64,000 nt of DNA from Acinetobacter sp. ANC 3832 (GCF_002135415.1 NZ_NEGJ01000004.1:62001-126000); one strand, 5' to 3'; counted from the stretch's first letter, positions 44,628 through 55,325 are shown. The notes: generated by a model not told the origin, from the sequence alone. Translations and numbers: made by a program.

Positions 44628-45092
44628 TTATCTAATTTTCAAAGTCGCTGTAACACGTCTATTTAAAGCACGACCATCTGCTGTGTCATTCGAAGCAATC
44701 GGATTCGCTGAACCCACACCTTCTGCCGTCACTTGATCTGGCGATACGCCATATTGAGTCACCAATTGGCTACGAACACTATTTGCACGAGCAGCAGAAA
44801 CACGGTTATTGGTCGCTGCTTTGCCACTACTGTCTGTATTACCTTGTAAAGCCAATACAAAATGTGGATTTCCTTTTAACACTTCTGCTGCAGTCGATAG
44901 ATAAATATTATATTTAGGATCAATTTCTGCAGAACTTTTATTAAAGTATAAAGAAGCACCTTTCTTTAATTCATCAATAAATTTTTGATTTTTATTTACA
45001 ACAGTTGCCTGTGCGGGTTGTGTAACTTGCTTAGTTGAAGTACATGCAACTAAAAATACACTGCTTATAAGTATTGAAAAAATAATTTTCAT
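44628..45092 (-). CDS. OmpA-family lipoprotein
   Basis: A 154-residue peptidoglycan-binding lipoprotein. A signal segment ends at lipobox LVAC (C17); the OmpA C-terminal domain then has the start FNKSSAEIDPKYNIYLS, LQGNTDSSGKAATNNRVSAARA (with the D-x-x-G-x-x-x-x-N-x-x-x-S-x-x-R-A pattern) and ADGRALNRRVTATLKI. The real start is the ATG at 45092; the frame runs upstream without a good site. It probably anchors the outer membrane to the wall. Confidence 0.85.
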   Translation of the reverse strand: MKIIFSILISSVFLVACTSTKQVTQPAQATVVNKNQKFIDELKKGASLYFNKSSAEIDPKYNIYLSTAAEVLKGNPHFVLALQGNTDSSGKAATNNRVSAARANSVRSQLVTQYGVSPDQVTAEGVGSANPIASNDTADGRALNRRVTATLKIR

Positions 45093-45305
45093 TGGCTTTC
45101 TCTTATTTAGGTTTTTATTTAATATATGCTTAAATATTATCACAAAAATTAAATAAACGATGTAACCAATCACAAAAAATTGAATGAAAAATCACCTTTA
45201 CTCATTAATCTTAATTTTTAATTAATATTTTTCAATTAGTTATATTTAAATTTAACAAATATACCTAATATTTAAAAACTCATTCTGATAAAAATCATCA
45301 CACAT

Positions 45306-45338
45306 AAAAAAACGACCACAACCGGATCGTTTTTTATA
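45306..45338 (-). terminator. Terminator after darP
   Basis: Interrupted AAAAAACGA / TCGTTTTTT stem around ACC-ACAACCGG, with long A and T runs. It lies 16 bases after the darP stop. Confidence 0.75.
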
Positions 45339-45353
45339 GCGAACCCAAATAAA

Positions 45354-45890
45354 TTAACTATTATCTGAAATCAAAGCCACTTGCTGTATGTAATTAAACA
45401 TATTTAATCGAGATGCAGCAATCGCCTCTTCACCCAACTCTTGTTTAATATCACGTTGCACACGTAAGCAATGTTGGCGAATCGGATGATGCTCCGCAGC
45501 ATTATACATTTTAATGAACTCCTTAATTGCAGGATCACCTTGAGCGATCATTCGATCAACCCAACGTTGCAATTGTGCAGTTTTCTTTAAACCTTGCTGC
45601 GGTGTTAAATAAGATAAAATAATGCTTTCATCTTCATTTCTTAACAATTTACCAATCCTTAAAAATTGACGACGGCGTGCTTCATGCGCTGTAATTAATT
45701 GAACATCTAACAATGCATCAATTAAACGCTCTTCAACAGGCAGTTTCTCAATTTTCTTTTTTGGCAACTCAGCGAGTTGCGCACCAAGAGCAGCCATACG
45801 TTGTACGGCTTTCTTCTGTTCGGTTTTACTTGCACGTCCATCTAAAGAATCATAATCATCTTCAGTAAAACGTTGCGTACGACGTGCCAC
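45354..45890 (-). CDS. darP: Ribosome biogenesis factor DarP (YjgA)
   Basis: A 178-residue, helical, charged protein of the YjgA/DarP family. These bind pre-50S ribosomal particles and assist 23S maturation around the peptidyl-transferase centre. The start SKTEQKKAVQRMAALGAQLA and LPVEERLIDALLDVQLI, and the later EARRRQFLRIGKLLR block, are diagnostic. It is 2 bases after the NPr gene, in the rapZ-npr-darP string. Confidence 0.9.
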   Translation of the reverse strand: MARRTQRFTEDDYDSLDGRASKTEQKKAVQRMAALGAQLAELPKKKIEKLPVEERLIDALLDVQLITAHEARRRQFLRIGKLLRNEDESIILSYLTPQQGLKKTAQLQRWVDRMIAQGDPAIKEFIKMYNAAEHHPIRQHCLRVQRDIKQELGEEAIAASRLNMFNYIQQVALISDNS

Positions 45891-45892
45891 GA

Positions 45893-46162
45893 TTAATCTG
45901 CCTCGTAAAATTTTGCGGCGAATAATGCTTGAACTTCAGACAAAGCTTTTTCTTCATCTGGACCATCAATCACTAGACGCAAAGTGGTTCCTTTACCAGC
46001 TCCAAGCATGAGTAAAGAAAGAATATTCTTGGCATCGACTAACTTGTCGCCCTTACCAATTTGAATCGATGATCGAAATTTAGTAGTGACTTCTATTAGT
46101 TTTCCAGATGCGCGTGCATGTAACCCTAATTTATTAATTACGTCAACAGTTGTGTCAATCAT
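45893..46162 (-). CDS. ptsO: HPr-like phosphocarrier NPr
   Basis: An 89-residue HPr-family protein. The phosphorylated His lies in [11 protein letters not shown] (His15, followed by Ala-Arg-Ala), and Ser46 has the [11 protein letters not shown] context. The start at 46162 overlaps the rapZ stop by four bases (TCAT / ATGA). NPr belongs to the nitrogen-linked phosphotransferase system; coupling with RapZ is a common arrangement and suggests control of envelope-precursor enzymes. Confidence 0.85.
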   Translation of the reverse strand: MIDTTVDVINKLGLHARASGKLIEVTTKFRSSIQIGKGDKLVDAKNILSLLMLGAGKGTTLRLVIDGPDEEKALSEVQALFAAKFYEAD

Positions 46163-47010
46163 GACCAGTGCTTCATTTCTCTGTGTAAAACTTGAACAGA
46201 CCATTTTGACTCTAAAGCCTTTTTCAGTCTATCCACGATATAAACGGAACGATGTTGACCTCCAGTACAGCCGATTGACACCGTAATATAATGACGATGA
46301 CCTTCTGCAAAAGCAGGCAACCACTTATTTAAAAATTCATAAATGTCTTGAAACATTTCTTTGGCTTGTTCGCTGTCTTCTAAAAACCGACGCACAGGTT
46401 CATCTAAACCTGAATATTTGCGTAGTTCTAAATCCCAATGAGGATTTGGTAAATGACGGACATCAAAGACAAAATCGGCATCTAAAGGAATGCCATGTTT
46501 ATAACCAAAAGATTGTAGAATTAGGATGAGTTTATCGGACTGTCCGAGTTTCGACAATAAGGTATCTTTTAAATCATGCACACTTTTGTCAGTGGTATCA
46601 AGATGTACAGTTGCACGTAATTGAATTGGCAGTAAAAGTTGTTTTTCTTCTTGTATACATTCATTCAAACTTTTAAAGCGATTTGCCAATGGATGTGGGC
46701 GTCTTGACGAACTAAATCGTGCAATCAACCCCTGATCTTGAGTTGTCAAATAGATCACATCCACCACACCATGCTTTTGCAAAAGTTCAAAAACCTGATC
46801 GAACTCTTTTAAATCTGCACGTGTGCTACGAACATCAACACCCAGTGCCAATTGTTCTAAATTATTTTCTTTATCTAACTTTTCAACTATTTCAGGGAGC
46901 AATGCCAATGGCAAATTATCAATGCAGTAATAGCCTAAATCTTCAAGCACCTGCAAAGCAGATGATTTCCCTGATCCAGATTGTCCCGTCACGATAAGTA
47001 TGCGCTTCAT
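46159..47010 (-). CDS. rapZ: RNase adapter RapZ
   Basis: A 283-residue P-loop protein. GQSGSGKS lies at residues 9-16, the LATRF-like SSRRPHPL block in the middle, and the C-terminal [19 protein letters not shown] is typical. RapZ binds small RNAs and RNase E to control GlmS levels in E. coli. It overlaps npr by four bases. Confidence 0.95.
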   Translation of the reverse strand: MKRILIVTGQSGSGKSSALQVLEDLGYYCIDNLPLALLPEIVEKLDKENNLEQLALGVDVRSTRADLKEFDQVFELLQKHGVVDVIYLTTQDQGLIARFSSSRRPHPLANRFKSLNECIQEEKQLLLPIQLRATVHLDTTDKSVHDLKDTLLSKLGQSDKLILILQSFGYKHGIPLDADFVFDVRHLPNPHWDLELRKYSGLDEPVRRFLEDSEQAKEMFQDIYEFLNKWLPAFAEGHRHYITVSIGCTGGQHRSVYIVDRLKKALESKWSVQVLHREMKHWS

Positions 47011-47037
47011 GGCATGGCGACCCTTAAATAGAATATT

Positions 47038-47886
47038 TTATGTAGATGTATATTTCACTTGTAGGTTGTCAATTAAACGTGTTTTACCTAGCTTAGCAGC
47101 AACGAATAATACAACATCCTGATTAAACTGATCTACCTTTTGCAACATCGGTGTACGTGCTTCCACATAATCTACTTCAAAACCAGTACGACTCAAATCT
47201 GCTCGAATTTGAGTTAATGTCTCACTCAAACTCTGCCCTTCATGTAAATGCTGTTCTGCTATTTTTAAGCTTTTATAAATCATTGGGGCAATCTGACGGT
47301 TTTCAACAGATAAATAGCCATTCCGCGAGCTTAACGCCAAACCATCTTCAGCACGTGTAATTGGTACACCAATCACTTCAATTGGCATATTTAAATCACG
47401 TACCAATTGTTTGATTACAGCCAACTGTTGGTAATCTTTTTGACCAAAAAAAGCATAGTTTGGTTGTACGATATTAAATAGTTTGGCGACGACAACTGCT
47501 ACACCGTCAAAATGACCAGGACGTTGCAAACCACATAAATCATTGGTGATTTCACCAACACTAATATTGGTCAATCGAGGGTGTTTACCATACATTTGCT
47601 CAACAGATGGCGCAAATACAATATCACATCCCACTTCAGCCAATAAATTACTGTCATGTTCTAAAGTTCTTGGATAATTATCAAAATCTTCATTCGGTCC
47701 AAATTGAATTGGATTCACAAAAATACTGACTACAACGACATCACACAATTGACGTGCTTCACGTACTAAATTGAGATGACCTTCGTGTAGATTCCCCATG
47801 GTCGGTACAAAACCAATAATCTTACGTGTTGAACGTGCTGGATTTAATGATGCGGATAATCCTTGGATGCTCGTTTCAGTTTTCAT
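47038..47886 (-). CDS. panC: Pantothenate synthetase
   Basis: A 282-residue ATP-dependent ligase joining pantoate and beta-alanine. The nucleotide-binding motif is [16 protein letters not shown] (HIGH-like HEGH), with [20 protein letters not shown] and [20 protein letters not shown] (KMSK-like region), and [11 protein letters not shown]. It is 2 bases after panB and is its functional partner in coenzyme A synthesis. N-terminal residues [12 protein letters not shown] vary in the family. Confidence 0.95.
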   Translation of the reverse strand: MKTETSIQGLSASLNPARSTRKIIGFVPTMGNLHEGHLNLVREARQLCDVVVVSIFVNPIQFGPNEDFDNYPRTLEHDSNLLAEVGCDIVFAPSVEQMYGKHPRLTNISVGEITNDLCGLQRPGHFDGVAVVVAKLFNIVQPNYAFFGQKDYQQLAVIKQLVRDLNMPIEVIGVPITRAEDGLALSSRNGYLSVENRQIAPMIYKSLKIAEQHLHEGQSLSETLTQIRADLSRTGFEVDYVEARTPMLQKVDQFNQDVVLFVAAKLGKTRLIDNLQVKYTST

Positions 47887-47888
47887 GC

Positions 47889-48698
47889 TTACAGCTCAAC
47901 TTGAAAAGAATGTTCTGGTGCAGGAAAAGATTGATCTTGTACTGCCACGTGATAGGCTTTAAATGCATCCATGATTGCAGTTTCACCCGCCTGTTCTTTC
48001 ATAAAGTTACGCACAAAACGTGCCACTTTGCCAAAAGTTAAACCGAGCATATCTTGTACCACAAGTACTTGACCATCCGTTTCTACCCCAGCACCAATAC
48101 CAATAACAGGCACATTCGGGAATAATTCAGCGATCTCTTTACCCAATTGTGCAGGAACACATTCAAGTAATAATAAAGCAGCACCTGCTTCAACCACAGC
48201 TTTACAGTCAGCAATCAATTGATCTGCTGCTTCACGTGTTTTTGCTTGTAATTTATAACCACCAAACACATGTACAGATTGAGGCGTTAAACCCAAATGA
48301 ATACATACAGGAATACCATTACGAGTCAAAACTTGTACAATTTCAGACAACCATTCTCCGCCTTCCATTTTCACCATTTGAGCACCAGCTTGCATCACTG
48401 TTCTCGCATTGCTCAAAGCATCATTTAAAGTTGCATAACTCATAAATGGCAGGTCAGTCATAATAAATGAATGCTGATTGGCACGGCGCACTGCACTGGT
48501 ATGATAAGCCATATCTGCAACCGTTACAGGCAAAGTTGAATCATGCCCTTGAATCGTCATTCCCAGTGAATCGCCAATTAAAATACTGTCAATTTCAGCA
48601 AGTTCCATTGCTTTTGCCATACTTGCATCGTAGCAAGTCAAACATGAGATTTTACGTCCCTGCTCTTTAAATTTTCTTAAATGACTTAAACTAATCAT
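47889..48698 (-). CDS. panB: Ketopantoate hydroxymethyltransferase
   Basis: A 269-residue TIM-barrel enzyme that makes ketopantoate from ketoisovalerate and methylene-tetrahydrofolate. [28 protein letters not shown] (read with VK before it), and [17 protein letters not shown] are the standard blocks. I chose the ATG at 48698, with AGAGGA 8 bases before it, over the upstream frame start at 48734. Confidence 0.95.
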   Translation of the reverse strand: MISLSHLRKFKEQGRKISCLTCYDASMAKAMELAEIDSILIGDSLGMTIQGHDSTLPVTVADMAYHTSAVRRANQHSFIMTDLPFMSYATLNDALSNARTVMQAGAQMVKMEGGEWLSEIVQVLTRNGIPVCIHLGLTPQSVHVFGGYKLQAKTREAADQLIADCKAVVEAGAALLLLECVPAQLGKEIAELFPNVPVIGIGAGVETDGQVLVVQDMLGLTFGKVARFVRNFMKEQAGETAIMDAFKAYHVAVQDQSFPAPEHSFQVEL

Positions 48699-48736
48699 GA
48701 CGATATTCCTCTGTTCTTGAGAGATACGAAGCACTT

Positions 48737-49228
48737 TTACTTAATGTTTGCCCAATTTGAATCGGCTAAAACAGTTAAAGTTGAATGCTGTACAAATTCT
48801 AAATTTCGTAGTGCTTGACCATCAATTTGAATATTTTGATCCAAATCTAACAATGGTATGACCACAAAATCACGCTCAACAATACCGATATGCGGCACAG
48901 TGAGTCGCTCATTTATAATGTTTTTTTCACCATAAAGCAAAAGATCTAAATCTAAAGTTCGTTCGCCCCAACGACGAAAACGAACACGACCTGATTCTTG
49001 CTCAAAATCTTGTAGCGCATCCAAGAGACTCAAAGGTTCCAGCTCAGTGACCAAACGCGCTACTGCATTATGATAGTGAGGCTGATCTTGAGGACCCATT
49101 GGAGGACTATGATATAGCCGAGATACTTGAACCCGCCCTAATGTAGACAACTTCTCAACGGCTTCCCTTAAAATCTGCGCTGAATCCCCTAAATTACTTC
49201 CCAACCCAATATAAGTGATTACACTCAT
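48737..49228 (-). CDS. folK: 2-amino-4-hydroxy-6-hydroxymethyldihydropteridine pyrophosphokinase
   Basis: A 163-residue HPPK of folate synthesis. It has LGSNLGDSAQILREAV at the start, YHSPPMGPQDQPHYHNAVAR, FRRWGERTLDLDLLLYG (the DLDLL metal site) and LTVPHIGIVERDFVVIPL. It overlaps the pcnB stop by four bases and precedes panB. Confidence 0.95.
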   Translation of the reverse strand: MSVITYIGLGSNLGDSAQILREAVEKLSTLGRVQVSRLYHSPPMGPQDQPHYHNAVARLVTELEPLSLLDALQDFEQESGRVRFRRWGERTLDLDLLLYGEKNIINERLTVPHIGIVERDFVVIPLLDLDQNIQIDGQALRNLEFVQHSTLTVLADSNWANIK

Positions 49229-50700
49229 TTTGTTGGTCCGAAAACAACCTTGGTCAAATCACGTTGCACACGTTTGCGTTTCATAATTGGATGATCTGCA
49301 TCAATCTCACCTGAGTTTGATTTAACACGTTGCTCACGACCTCTAAAGTCTTGTGAGGAGCCTGATGAAGATTGCGATTTACGAGGGCGACGGCTACGAG
49401 ACTCTGATTCTTTAACCAAAGGCTCAATCGTTGCTGTATTCCCTTTAAGCTCTTCAACAACATCTGTAGTAACCGTTTTACGGCGGTTTTTCGCACGTTG
49501 ACGATTATACTGGCTAATCGCTCGCTCTTTTTCGTCACCAGACATGGTTTGATAAGCTTCCCACCAGACGCCCATACCTAATGTAGAACTGTCACCTGAT
49601 TTTTCACGCAGCAGTAAAAAGTCAAATCCTGCACGGAAACGTGCATGGTTAGATAACGCTTCAATTTGCTGTGCTTTAGGATTCAGCAAACGCGTTTGCA
49701 TTTCCCATACTTCACGAATAAATGTTTCTGCAAAACGAGGAATAATGGTGCGTGTCGCTTGGCGTTTCAAGACGTCTAAACCTGCTTGTGCACGTGCTTC
49801 AGCAGGTGCTACACCTTTTGCCAAATGAGCTTCACAACGTTCTAAGAATGGTTTCCATAACAATACTGCGTAGAAAAATGCAGGATTGATGGTCTTACCC
49901 ATTTGAATACGTTGATCCGTATTTTTAGCCGCATGCTCAATAAATGCTGTGATATCCGTTGGAAGATCTGCAAATAATTGATTCCAGATTCCAAAATCAA
50001 TCAACATGGGCATTACGCGATGTAAATGCCCCATGGTGAATAATTTTTGAGACTCATCGTATAAACGGTGCGGAGAAACATCACGCAATAACTGCGTCAT
50101 CTCTGGTGTAAATATTTCTAAAATGTCTGGATCAATACTAAAATTAAGTTTGGCTGCAAAACGCAAAGTACGTAACATTCGTACTGGATCTTCTTCAAAA
50201 CGTAATGCAGGATCACCCAATAAACGTAATGTTTTATTTTTTATATCATCAACCGCATTACAAAAATCGAGTACTTCCCCCTTACGTGGTTGATAGTACA
50301 TCGCATTAATTGAAAAATCTCGACGCGCAAAATCTTGCTCGATGGTTCCCCAATTATTATCACGTAGAATCATACCTGCCGCAGAAGTGACTGCTTTTTT
50401 AGGCGGAGCACGAAAAGTCGCAACTTCAATCAATTCTCGCCCAGAATACACATGAGCTAACTCAAAACGACGACCAATAATTCGGCAGCGACGACCAAAA
50501 ACCTCTTTAATTTGAGCAGGTGTCGCATCAGTAACAGCATCATAATCCTTAGGACTTAACCCAAGCATAAGATCACGTACACCTCCACCGACGATATATG
50601 CTTCATAGCCAGCTTTGGTTAAAGAATCAATAACATCTAAAATGGAAGAAGGTAATTGAGCGGTGGATAATCCACACTTTGACGCATGCAAAGTTTGCAA
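49225..50700 (-). CDS. pcnB: Poly(A) polymerase I
   Basis: A 491-residue tRNA-nucleotidyltransferase-type enzyme that adds 3' poly(A) tails and marks RNAs for decay. The palm has AYIVGGGVRDLMLGLSPKDYDAV (G-G-x-V-R-D and D-x-D), RRIIG-like RIIGRRFELAHV, and NNWGTIEQDFARRDFSINAM. The C-terminus (about 390-491) is basic and low-complexity (RRPRKSQSSSGSS), probably RNA-binding. The start is a TTG at 50700 with AGGAG about 10 bases upstream; no better ATG is in frame. Confidence 0.9.
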   Translation of the reverse strand: MQTLHASKCGLSTAQLPSSILDVIDSLTKAGYEAYIVGGGVRDLMLGLSPKDYDAVTDATPAQIKEVFGRRCRIIGRRFELAHVYSGRELIEVATFRAPPKKAVTSAAGMILRDNNWGTIEQDFARRDFSINAMYYQPRKGEVLDFCNAVDDIKNKTLRLLGDPALRFEEDPVRMLRTLRFAAKLNFSIDPDILEIFTPEMTQLLRDVSPHRLYDESQKLFTMGHLHRVMPMLIDFGIWNQLFADLPTDITAFIEHAAKNTDQRIQMGKTINPAFFYAVLLWKPFLERCEAHLAKGVAPAEARAQAGLDVLKRQATRTIIPRFAETFIREVWEMQTRLLNPKAQQIEALSNHARFRAGFDFLLLREKSGDSSTLGMGVWWEAYQTMSGDEKERAISQYNRQRAKNRRKTVTTDVVEELKGNTATIEPLVKESESRSRRPRKSQSSSGSSQDFRGREQRVKSNSGEIDADHPIMKRKRVQRDLTKVVFGPTK

Positions 50701-50852
50701 AAGACGTTGTCTCCTACGTCAGGACGTAAAAAATAATAATTGTGCTAATCATATATCTAACACAATCAAAGGGCAATTTGATTATCTCAATCTAACTCTA
50801 AATCTTAAGTCTTATTTCACATTTATCTGACTTTTAAACCACATAAAACACC

Positions 50853-51284
50853 TCATAAACTTAATATTGCTTTATTCTTTTCCAATAATTTTGGACCAAT
50901 ACCTTTCACTTTTTGTAAGTCATCGATACTGTTAAACTTTCCATTTTGATTCCGATAATCCAGAATCGCTTGTGCTTTTTTTAGCCCGACACCATTTAAC
51001 TGCTGTAATTGCTCAAGGCTTGCGGAATTCAAACTAATTTTTGAACCCGTAGAAGCAACTGCTTGACCTGAATTACTCTTACTTTTAGTCGTATGACTTA
51101 AACTAGGTTTAGACAAATAATAATTGGGGTCAGTATTTTGTTTCAGTTTAGCATCTTGAGTTTGTTGCTCTGCCTTCCACTTTAAATAATTTTGATCAAA
51201 ATGTTCAGCATAGCTTAACTGAGTCATACTTAAAAAAGATAAAATGACATAAAAAAATGCCTTAAAGATTGTTTGGTCTTTCAT
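50853..51284 (-). CDS. comEA: ComEA-like helix-hairpin-helix DNA-binding protein
   Basis: A 143-residue exported protein with a signal segment (about residues 7-26) and a variable linker. The C-terminal helix-hairpin-helix pair reads LNSASLEQLQQLNGVGLKKA and FNSIDDLQKVKGIGPKLLEK. This is the ComEA-type periplasmic DNA receptor used in natural transformation. Its start overlaps the end of mazG by 23 bases, and the order may be fortuitous. Confidence 0.85.
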   Translation of the reverse strand: MKDQTIFKAFFYVILSFLSMTQLSYAEHFDQNYLKWKAEQQTQDAKLKQNTDPNYYLSKPSLSHTTKSKSNSGQAVASTGSKISLNSASLEQLQQLNGVGLKKAQAILDYRNQNGKFNSIDDLQKVKGIGPKLLEKNKAILSL

Positions 51285-52074
51285 AATTTGCCTGTTTTTT
51301 TGCGTTATGTTGTTGTCGTAATACTTGCTTTGCTTGTTCCCACAACTGATCCATTTCTTCTAAGCTCATCTCTTCTATATTTTTTTGTTGTTGAAATGCT
51401 TGATCTTCAATATAAGCAAAACGCGTTTTAAATTTATAAATTGTACTTAATAGTGCCATTTCACTAGATAACCCAAGTTTACGTCCTACATTGATAAAAG
51501 AAAACAAACAATCACCAAATTCATCCAAAATTTCATCGGAATTTTGATTGACTAAAGCTTGTTTAAATTCATCAAGTTCTTCTTGTAGCTTTTCATATGC
51601 ATCTGTTAAATTGGCAAAATCAAAACCAATTTTTGCGGCATTCTTCTGAATCTGTTCTGCTTGTATAATTGCAGGACCATTTTTAACCTCATCTAAACGA
51701 GATTTGGGCTTTCCTTGTTTTTCTTGTTGCTTAATTTCTTTCCATAACTGGGACACTTGTTCAGGTGTTAAATCATCAAATTGCTCTGCTTGAAATACAT
51801 GGGGATGGCGACGAATTAACTTCTCTGAAATTGCCTCAACGACATCATTAAAATCAAAAGCACCTTGTTCACTATACATTTGTGACTGAAAGACTACCTG
51901 TAAAAGCAAATCACCTAATTCATCACGAATATGGTTAAGATCTCCTGAACGCACTGCCTCTTCAACTTCATAAGCTTCTTCAATTGCATATTGAGTTAAA
52001 GTTTCAGGTGTTTGAGCTTTATCCCATGGACATTTTTCTCTTAATACTTTCATTATATTTAATAAATTTTCCAT
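51262..52074 (-). CDS. mazG: Nucleoside triphosphate pyrophosphohydrolase MazG
   Basis: A 270-residue enzyme with two MazG domains. The first has LREKCPWDKAQTPETLTQYA and EEAYEVEEAV, with the E-E-x-x-E metal site. The second (about 130-250) has DAYEKLQEELDEFKQAL and the E-x-x-D block DEILDEFGDCLFSFINVGRK. It clears aberrant nucleotides and can affect ppGpp levels. relA lies beyond the SDR gene. Confidence 0.9.
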   Translation of the reverse strand: MENLLNIMKVLREKCPWDKAQTPETLTQYAIEEAYEVEEAVRSGDLNHIRDELGDLLLQVVFQSQMYSEQGAFDFNDVVEAISEKLIRRHPHVFQAEQFDDLTPEQVSQLWKEIKQQEKQGKPKSRLDEVKNGPAIIQAEQIQKNAAKIGFDFANLTDAYEKLQEELDEFKQALVNQNSDEILDEFGDCLFSFINVGRKLGLSSEMALLSTIYKFKTRFAYIEDQAFQQQKNIEEMSLEEMDQLWEQAKQVLRQQHNAKKQANYERPNNL

Positions 52075-52192
52075 AAGAATGTCCCAAACTTAAAATTAAA
52101 AATGACCCATGTGTATCTTGCATGATATATGAGAATTATGTTCAACTGCCCCTCATCAACACGAAAAATATCAAAACAAAAAGGATGAAATA

Positions 52193-52969
52193 ATGAGCCG
52201 AAGTATTTTCATTAGTGGTGCTGCTCAAGGAATTGGTGCTGCAATTGCACGCTTATTTTACCAGCACGGCTATAAAGTTGGCATCTATGACATTAATGAA
52301 GTTCAAGCTCAAACCTTAGCTCAGCAATTAGGAAGTAATGCCAAAGCAGGCTTATTAGATGTTTCTCAATATGATCAATGGCAACATGCTTTAGATGACT
52401 TCTCTCAGTGGGCGGGTGAACTCAATATTCTCGTGAATAATGCAGGTATTCTTTATTCAGGCGAATTTGAAAAAACTGATATTCTTTCACATTATCGTAC
52501 TATCGACATTAATGTAAAAGGTGTGCTCAATGGTTGCCATGCTGCACTGCCCCTCTTAAAAGCCTCCAAATTTGCACGAATCATTAACTTATCATCAGCC
52601 TCTGCAATTTATGGTCAAGCAGATTTAGTCTCATATTCTGCCAGTAAATTTGCAGTTCGTGGTATCACTGAAGGTTTAGATATCGAGTGGCAAAAATATG
52701 GAATCCGTGTTTTAGATGTCATGCCTTTATTTGTACAAACGGCTATGGTTAAAGATATGAATGCAGTCAGCATTCAAAACATGGGCGTGGACTTAACGCC
52801 TCAAGATGTCGCTGAACAGGTTTTAAATCTTGCTCAAGCAAAAGGTACAATATTAACGGCCACACATACTCCTGTAGGCTTTAAAACCAAGATCATGTTT
52901 AAATTATCAAGTATGAGTCCACAGATACTCAATCGATTAACCAATTTATATCTCACAAAAAAACATTAA
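52193..52969 (+). CDS. Short-chain dehydrogenase/reductase
   Basis: A 258-residue classical SDR. The cofactor motif is SGAAQGIGAAIARLF (TGxxxGxG type), NNAGILYSGEFE is present, and the catalytic Ser-Tyr-Lys is LSSASAIYGQADLVSYSASKFA (read in two parts: S in NLSSASAIY, YSASKFAV). It is transcribed opposite to mazG and relA. The substrate is unknown. Confidence 0.85.
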   Translation: MSRSIFISGAAQGIGAAIARLFYQHGYKVGIYDINEVQAQTLAQQLGSNAKAGLLDVSQYDQWQHALDDFSQWAGELNILVNNAGILYSGEFEKTDILSHYRTIDINVKGVLNGCHAALPLLKASKFARIINLSSASAIYGQADLVSYSASKFAVRGITEGLDIEWQKYGIRVLDVMPLFVQTAMVKDMNAVSIQNMGVDLTPQDVAEQVLNLAQAKGTILTATHTPVGFKTKIMFKLSSMSPQILNRLTNLYLTKKH

Positions 52970-52998
52970 AAAAAGCCCGCAAATAGTGGGCTTTTTCC
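52970..52998. terminator. Convergent terminator
   Basis: AAAAAGCCC / GGGCTTTTT stem. It sits between the SDR stop (+) and the relA stop (-), and both sides are T-rich. Confidence 0.85.
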
Positions 52999-53018
52999 AT
53001 ACTCAAGCTCAATAGAAC

Positions 53019-55325
53019 TTAACTGCCTTGAACCAAACGTCTTGCACTAATAATGCCAGGTTGTTGTTCTAAGCGAGCCAACAAACGAGATAATTGTGCC
53101 AAACCTTTGACCTCAATCAACAATTTCATATTGGCAATACCATCTGCTTCAGAAATGGTATTGACCTGACGAATATTGATTTGATCGGAGAAAATTACTT
53201 GCGTTAAATCTTTCAATAAACCACGACGATCATAGGCTTCAACTACAATTTGTACACTTTGACCACGTGTCGGTTGCATCTCCCAATCTGCTTCTACAGC
53301 TCGATCAGGCTCTAAACCAATCATACGAATATAATCAGGACATACAACTTTATGAATACTCACACCACGATTTAAAGTGATATAACCTGCAATTGATTCA
53401 CCATGTACAGGTTGGCAACATTGCGCCACATGAAGCTCAACATTATCTAAACCATCAATCAAAATACCATGTGCAGATAAAGTATGACTGGCACGTGGAT
53501 TCAGTGTTGGCTTTAACACCAGTTCAGGTTCATCCTGATCTAAATGCATATGACGATTTACTTGATTCATCAGTGCGTGCAAGCTAATGTCGCCACTTAC
53601 CAATGATACGAGAATATCATCACCTGATTTGACATTGAAATGACTGCAATAATCACTCAAATCAATACTTTTAGGATGAATCGCTAATCTAGAAAGTTCT
53701 TTATTTAATAGCTCACGACCCACTTCAAGATTTTTACTGCGATCTTGCTGTCTAAACCAATGACGTAATTTATCTCGTGCGCGTGCTGTCTTAATATAAC
53801 CCAGAGAATTCACCAACCAATCACGGTTTGGTTCACGATCTTTCTTGGTTAAAATTTCAACCTGCTCACCTGTTTTTAACGTATAGGTTAAAGGCACATA
53901 ACGTTGATTGACACGTGCTGCATAGCACTTATTCCCAACTTCTGTATGCACATGATAAGCAAAATCTAAAACGGTCGAACCGCGTGGCAATTCTTTAATA
54001 TCACCATCACGGCTAAAGACATAGATTTTTTCAAAGCCTTCAAAATCTTGGATTTGTTCAAAATCTTCTGTTTCATCTTCATTTGGATGCGCACCTGTTT
54101 CATTACGCTCTTGGTAATGTTCAAGCACTGCACGTAAAGAATGCAAACGATGATTAAATGAATAATCTGTATTTTTTGAACCTTCTTTATAGTTAAAGTG
54201 TGAACATACCCCTAGTTCAGCTTCTTCATGCATCTCTGTGGTACGAATTTGTATTTCTAGAGATTTATTTTCAGCAATGACGGCAGTATGTAACGAACGA
54301 TAACCATTGGCTTTCGGATTGGTAATATAGTCATCAAATTGATGCGGAATATGTCGCCAAATCTGATGAACCAAACCCAGTGCGTGATAACACTCAGGTA
54401 CACTTTTGACCAAAACACGTAAAGCTCGAATATCATAAAGCTGATCAAAACTCAGATTTTTACTTTTCATTTTTCGATAAATCGAATAAATATGTTTTAC
54501 CCGACCTGAAATTTCAGCATGAATGCCATGCTCAGCTAGCTCACCTTTCAGCTTGTCCACGACAAATTGAATGTAATGTTCACGTTCAAGACGCTTTTCA
54601 TTTAATAACGATGCAATTTCTTTATAACGTTCAGGTGCTAAATAACGGAATGCGAGATCTTCAAGCTCCCATTTCAGCTGAGCAATGCCTAAGCGGTGCG
54701 CCAACGGCGAATAAATCGTTAAAATTTCTCGCGCAACACGTTCCTGACGCTCTTTCGAAGAATGTGCCAACTCACGCAAAGCATAAGTACGCTCAGCCAA
54801 TTTAATCAGTACAACGCGAACATCTTCGGTAACCGAGATCAGCATTTTATAAATGCCAGATAAATGTTCACGTTGATTATTATTAAAATGATCTTCTAAA
54901 CGTTTATTTTTTTCAATCAGCTCTGAAAGTTTACCCATTGCCAAAGTGCCTTTGACAAGATTGTAAACATGCTCACCAAAATTACGCTGTACTTCTTCGA
55001 GTGTGGTAATTCCTTCACGCACACTACGATAGAGCATTGCTGCAGACAAAGTATCTTCATCCACATGCAAATGCGCCAGAATATCAGCTATCCCCAAACC
55101 TATCGCAAAGGTGTTGGTTCTATGGTTTTGTGCCGACTCTAACTCTTTTTGTAATACTAATTGAGCAACTTCCGTAAGTTGCTTTAGTTCAACACCGTCT
55201 AAAATTTCACTTACACGATTCAGCCAAGTTGCCAGACCTTGCTGTGCTTCTTCGGCATGTTCTACAGTCGTTTCCTCAGATAACTCTGTGAGTTGCCCAG
55301 GTAACTGTTCACGCACTGTGACCAT
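53019..55325 (-). CDS. relA: GTP pyrophosphokinase RelA
   Basis: A 768-residue long RSH protein. The N-terminal HD hydrolase domain is degenerate: the stretch AAMLYRSVREG replaces the HDxxED motif, which marks synthetase-only RelA. The synthetase has IYSIYRKMKSKNLSFDQLYDI, FDDYITNPKANGYRSLHTAV and EIQIRTTEMHEEAE. TGS has FVFSRDGDIKELPRGSTVLDFAYHVHTE (in parts), and the ACT-type end is VEAYDRRGLLKDLTQVI. It makes (p)ppGpp on starved ribosomes. Confidence 0.95.
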   Translation of the reverse strand: MVTVREQLPGQLTELSEETTVEHAEEAQQGLATWLNRVSEILDGVELKQLTEVAQLVLQKELESAQNHRTNTFAIGLGIADILAHLHVDEDTLSAAMLYRSVREGITTLEEVQRNFGEHVYNLVKGTLAMGKLSELIEKNKRLEDHFNNNQREHLSGIYKMLISVTEDVRVVLIKLAERTYALRELAHSSKERQERVAREILTIYSPLAHRLGIAQLKWELEDLAFRYLAPERYKEIASLLNEKRLEREHYIQFVVDKLKGELAEHGIHAEISGRVKHIYSIYRKMKSKNLSFDQLYDIRALRVLVKSVPECYHALGLVHQIWRHIPHQFDDYITNPKANGYRSLHTAVIAENKSLEIQIRTTEMHEEAELGVCSHFNYKEGSKNTDYSFNHRLHSLRAVLEHYQERNETGAHPNEDETEDFEQIQDFEGFEKIYVFSRDGDIKELPRGSTVLDFAYHVHTEVGNKCYAARVNQRYVPLTYTLKTGEQVEILTKKDREPNRDWLVNSLGYIKTARARDKLRHWFRQQDRSKNLEVGRELLNKELSRLAIHPKSIDLSDYCSHFNVKSGDDILVSLVSGDISLHALMNQVNRHMHLDQDEPELVLKPTLNPRASHTLSAHGILIDGLDNVELHVAQCCQPVHGESIAGYITLNRGVSIHKVVCPDYIRMIGLEPDRAVEADWEMQPTRGQSVQIVVEAYDRRGLLKDLTQVIFSDQINIRQVNTISEADGIANMKLLIEVKGLAQLSRLLARLEQQPGIISARRLVQGS

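Noticed and set aside
53019..55325. RelA hydrolase motif loss as a lesion
   Set aside because: A degenerate HD domain is normal for RelA in gamma-proteobacteria, where SpoT carries the hydrolase.
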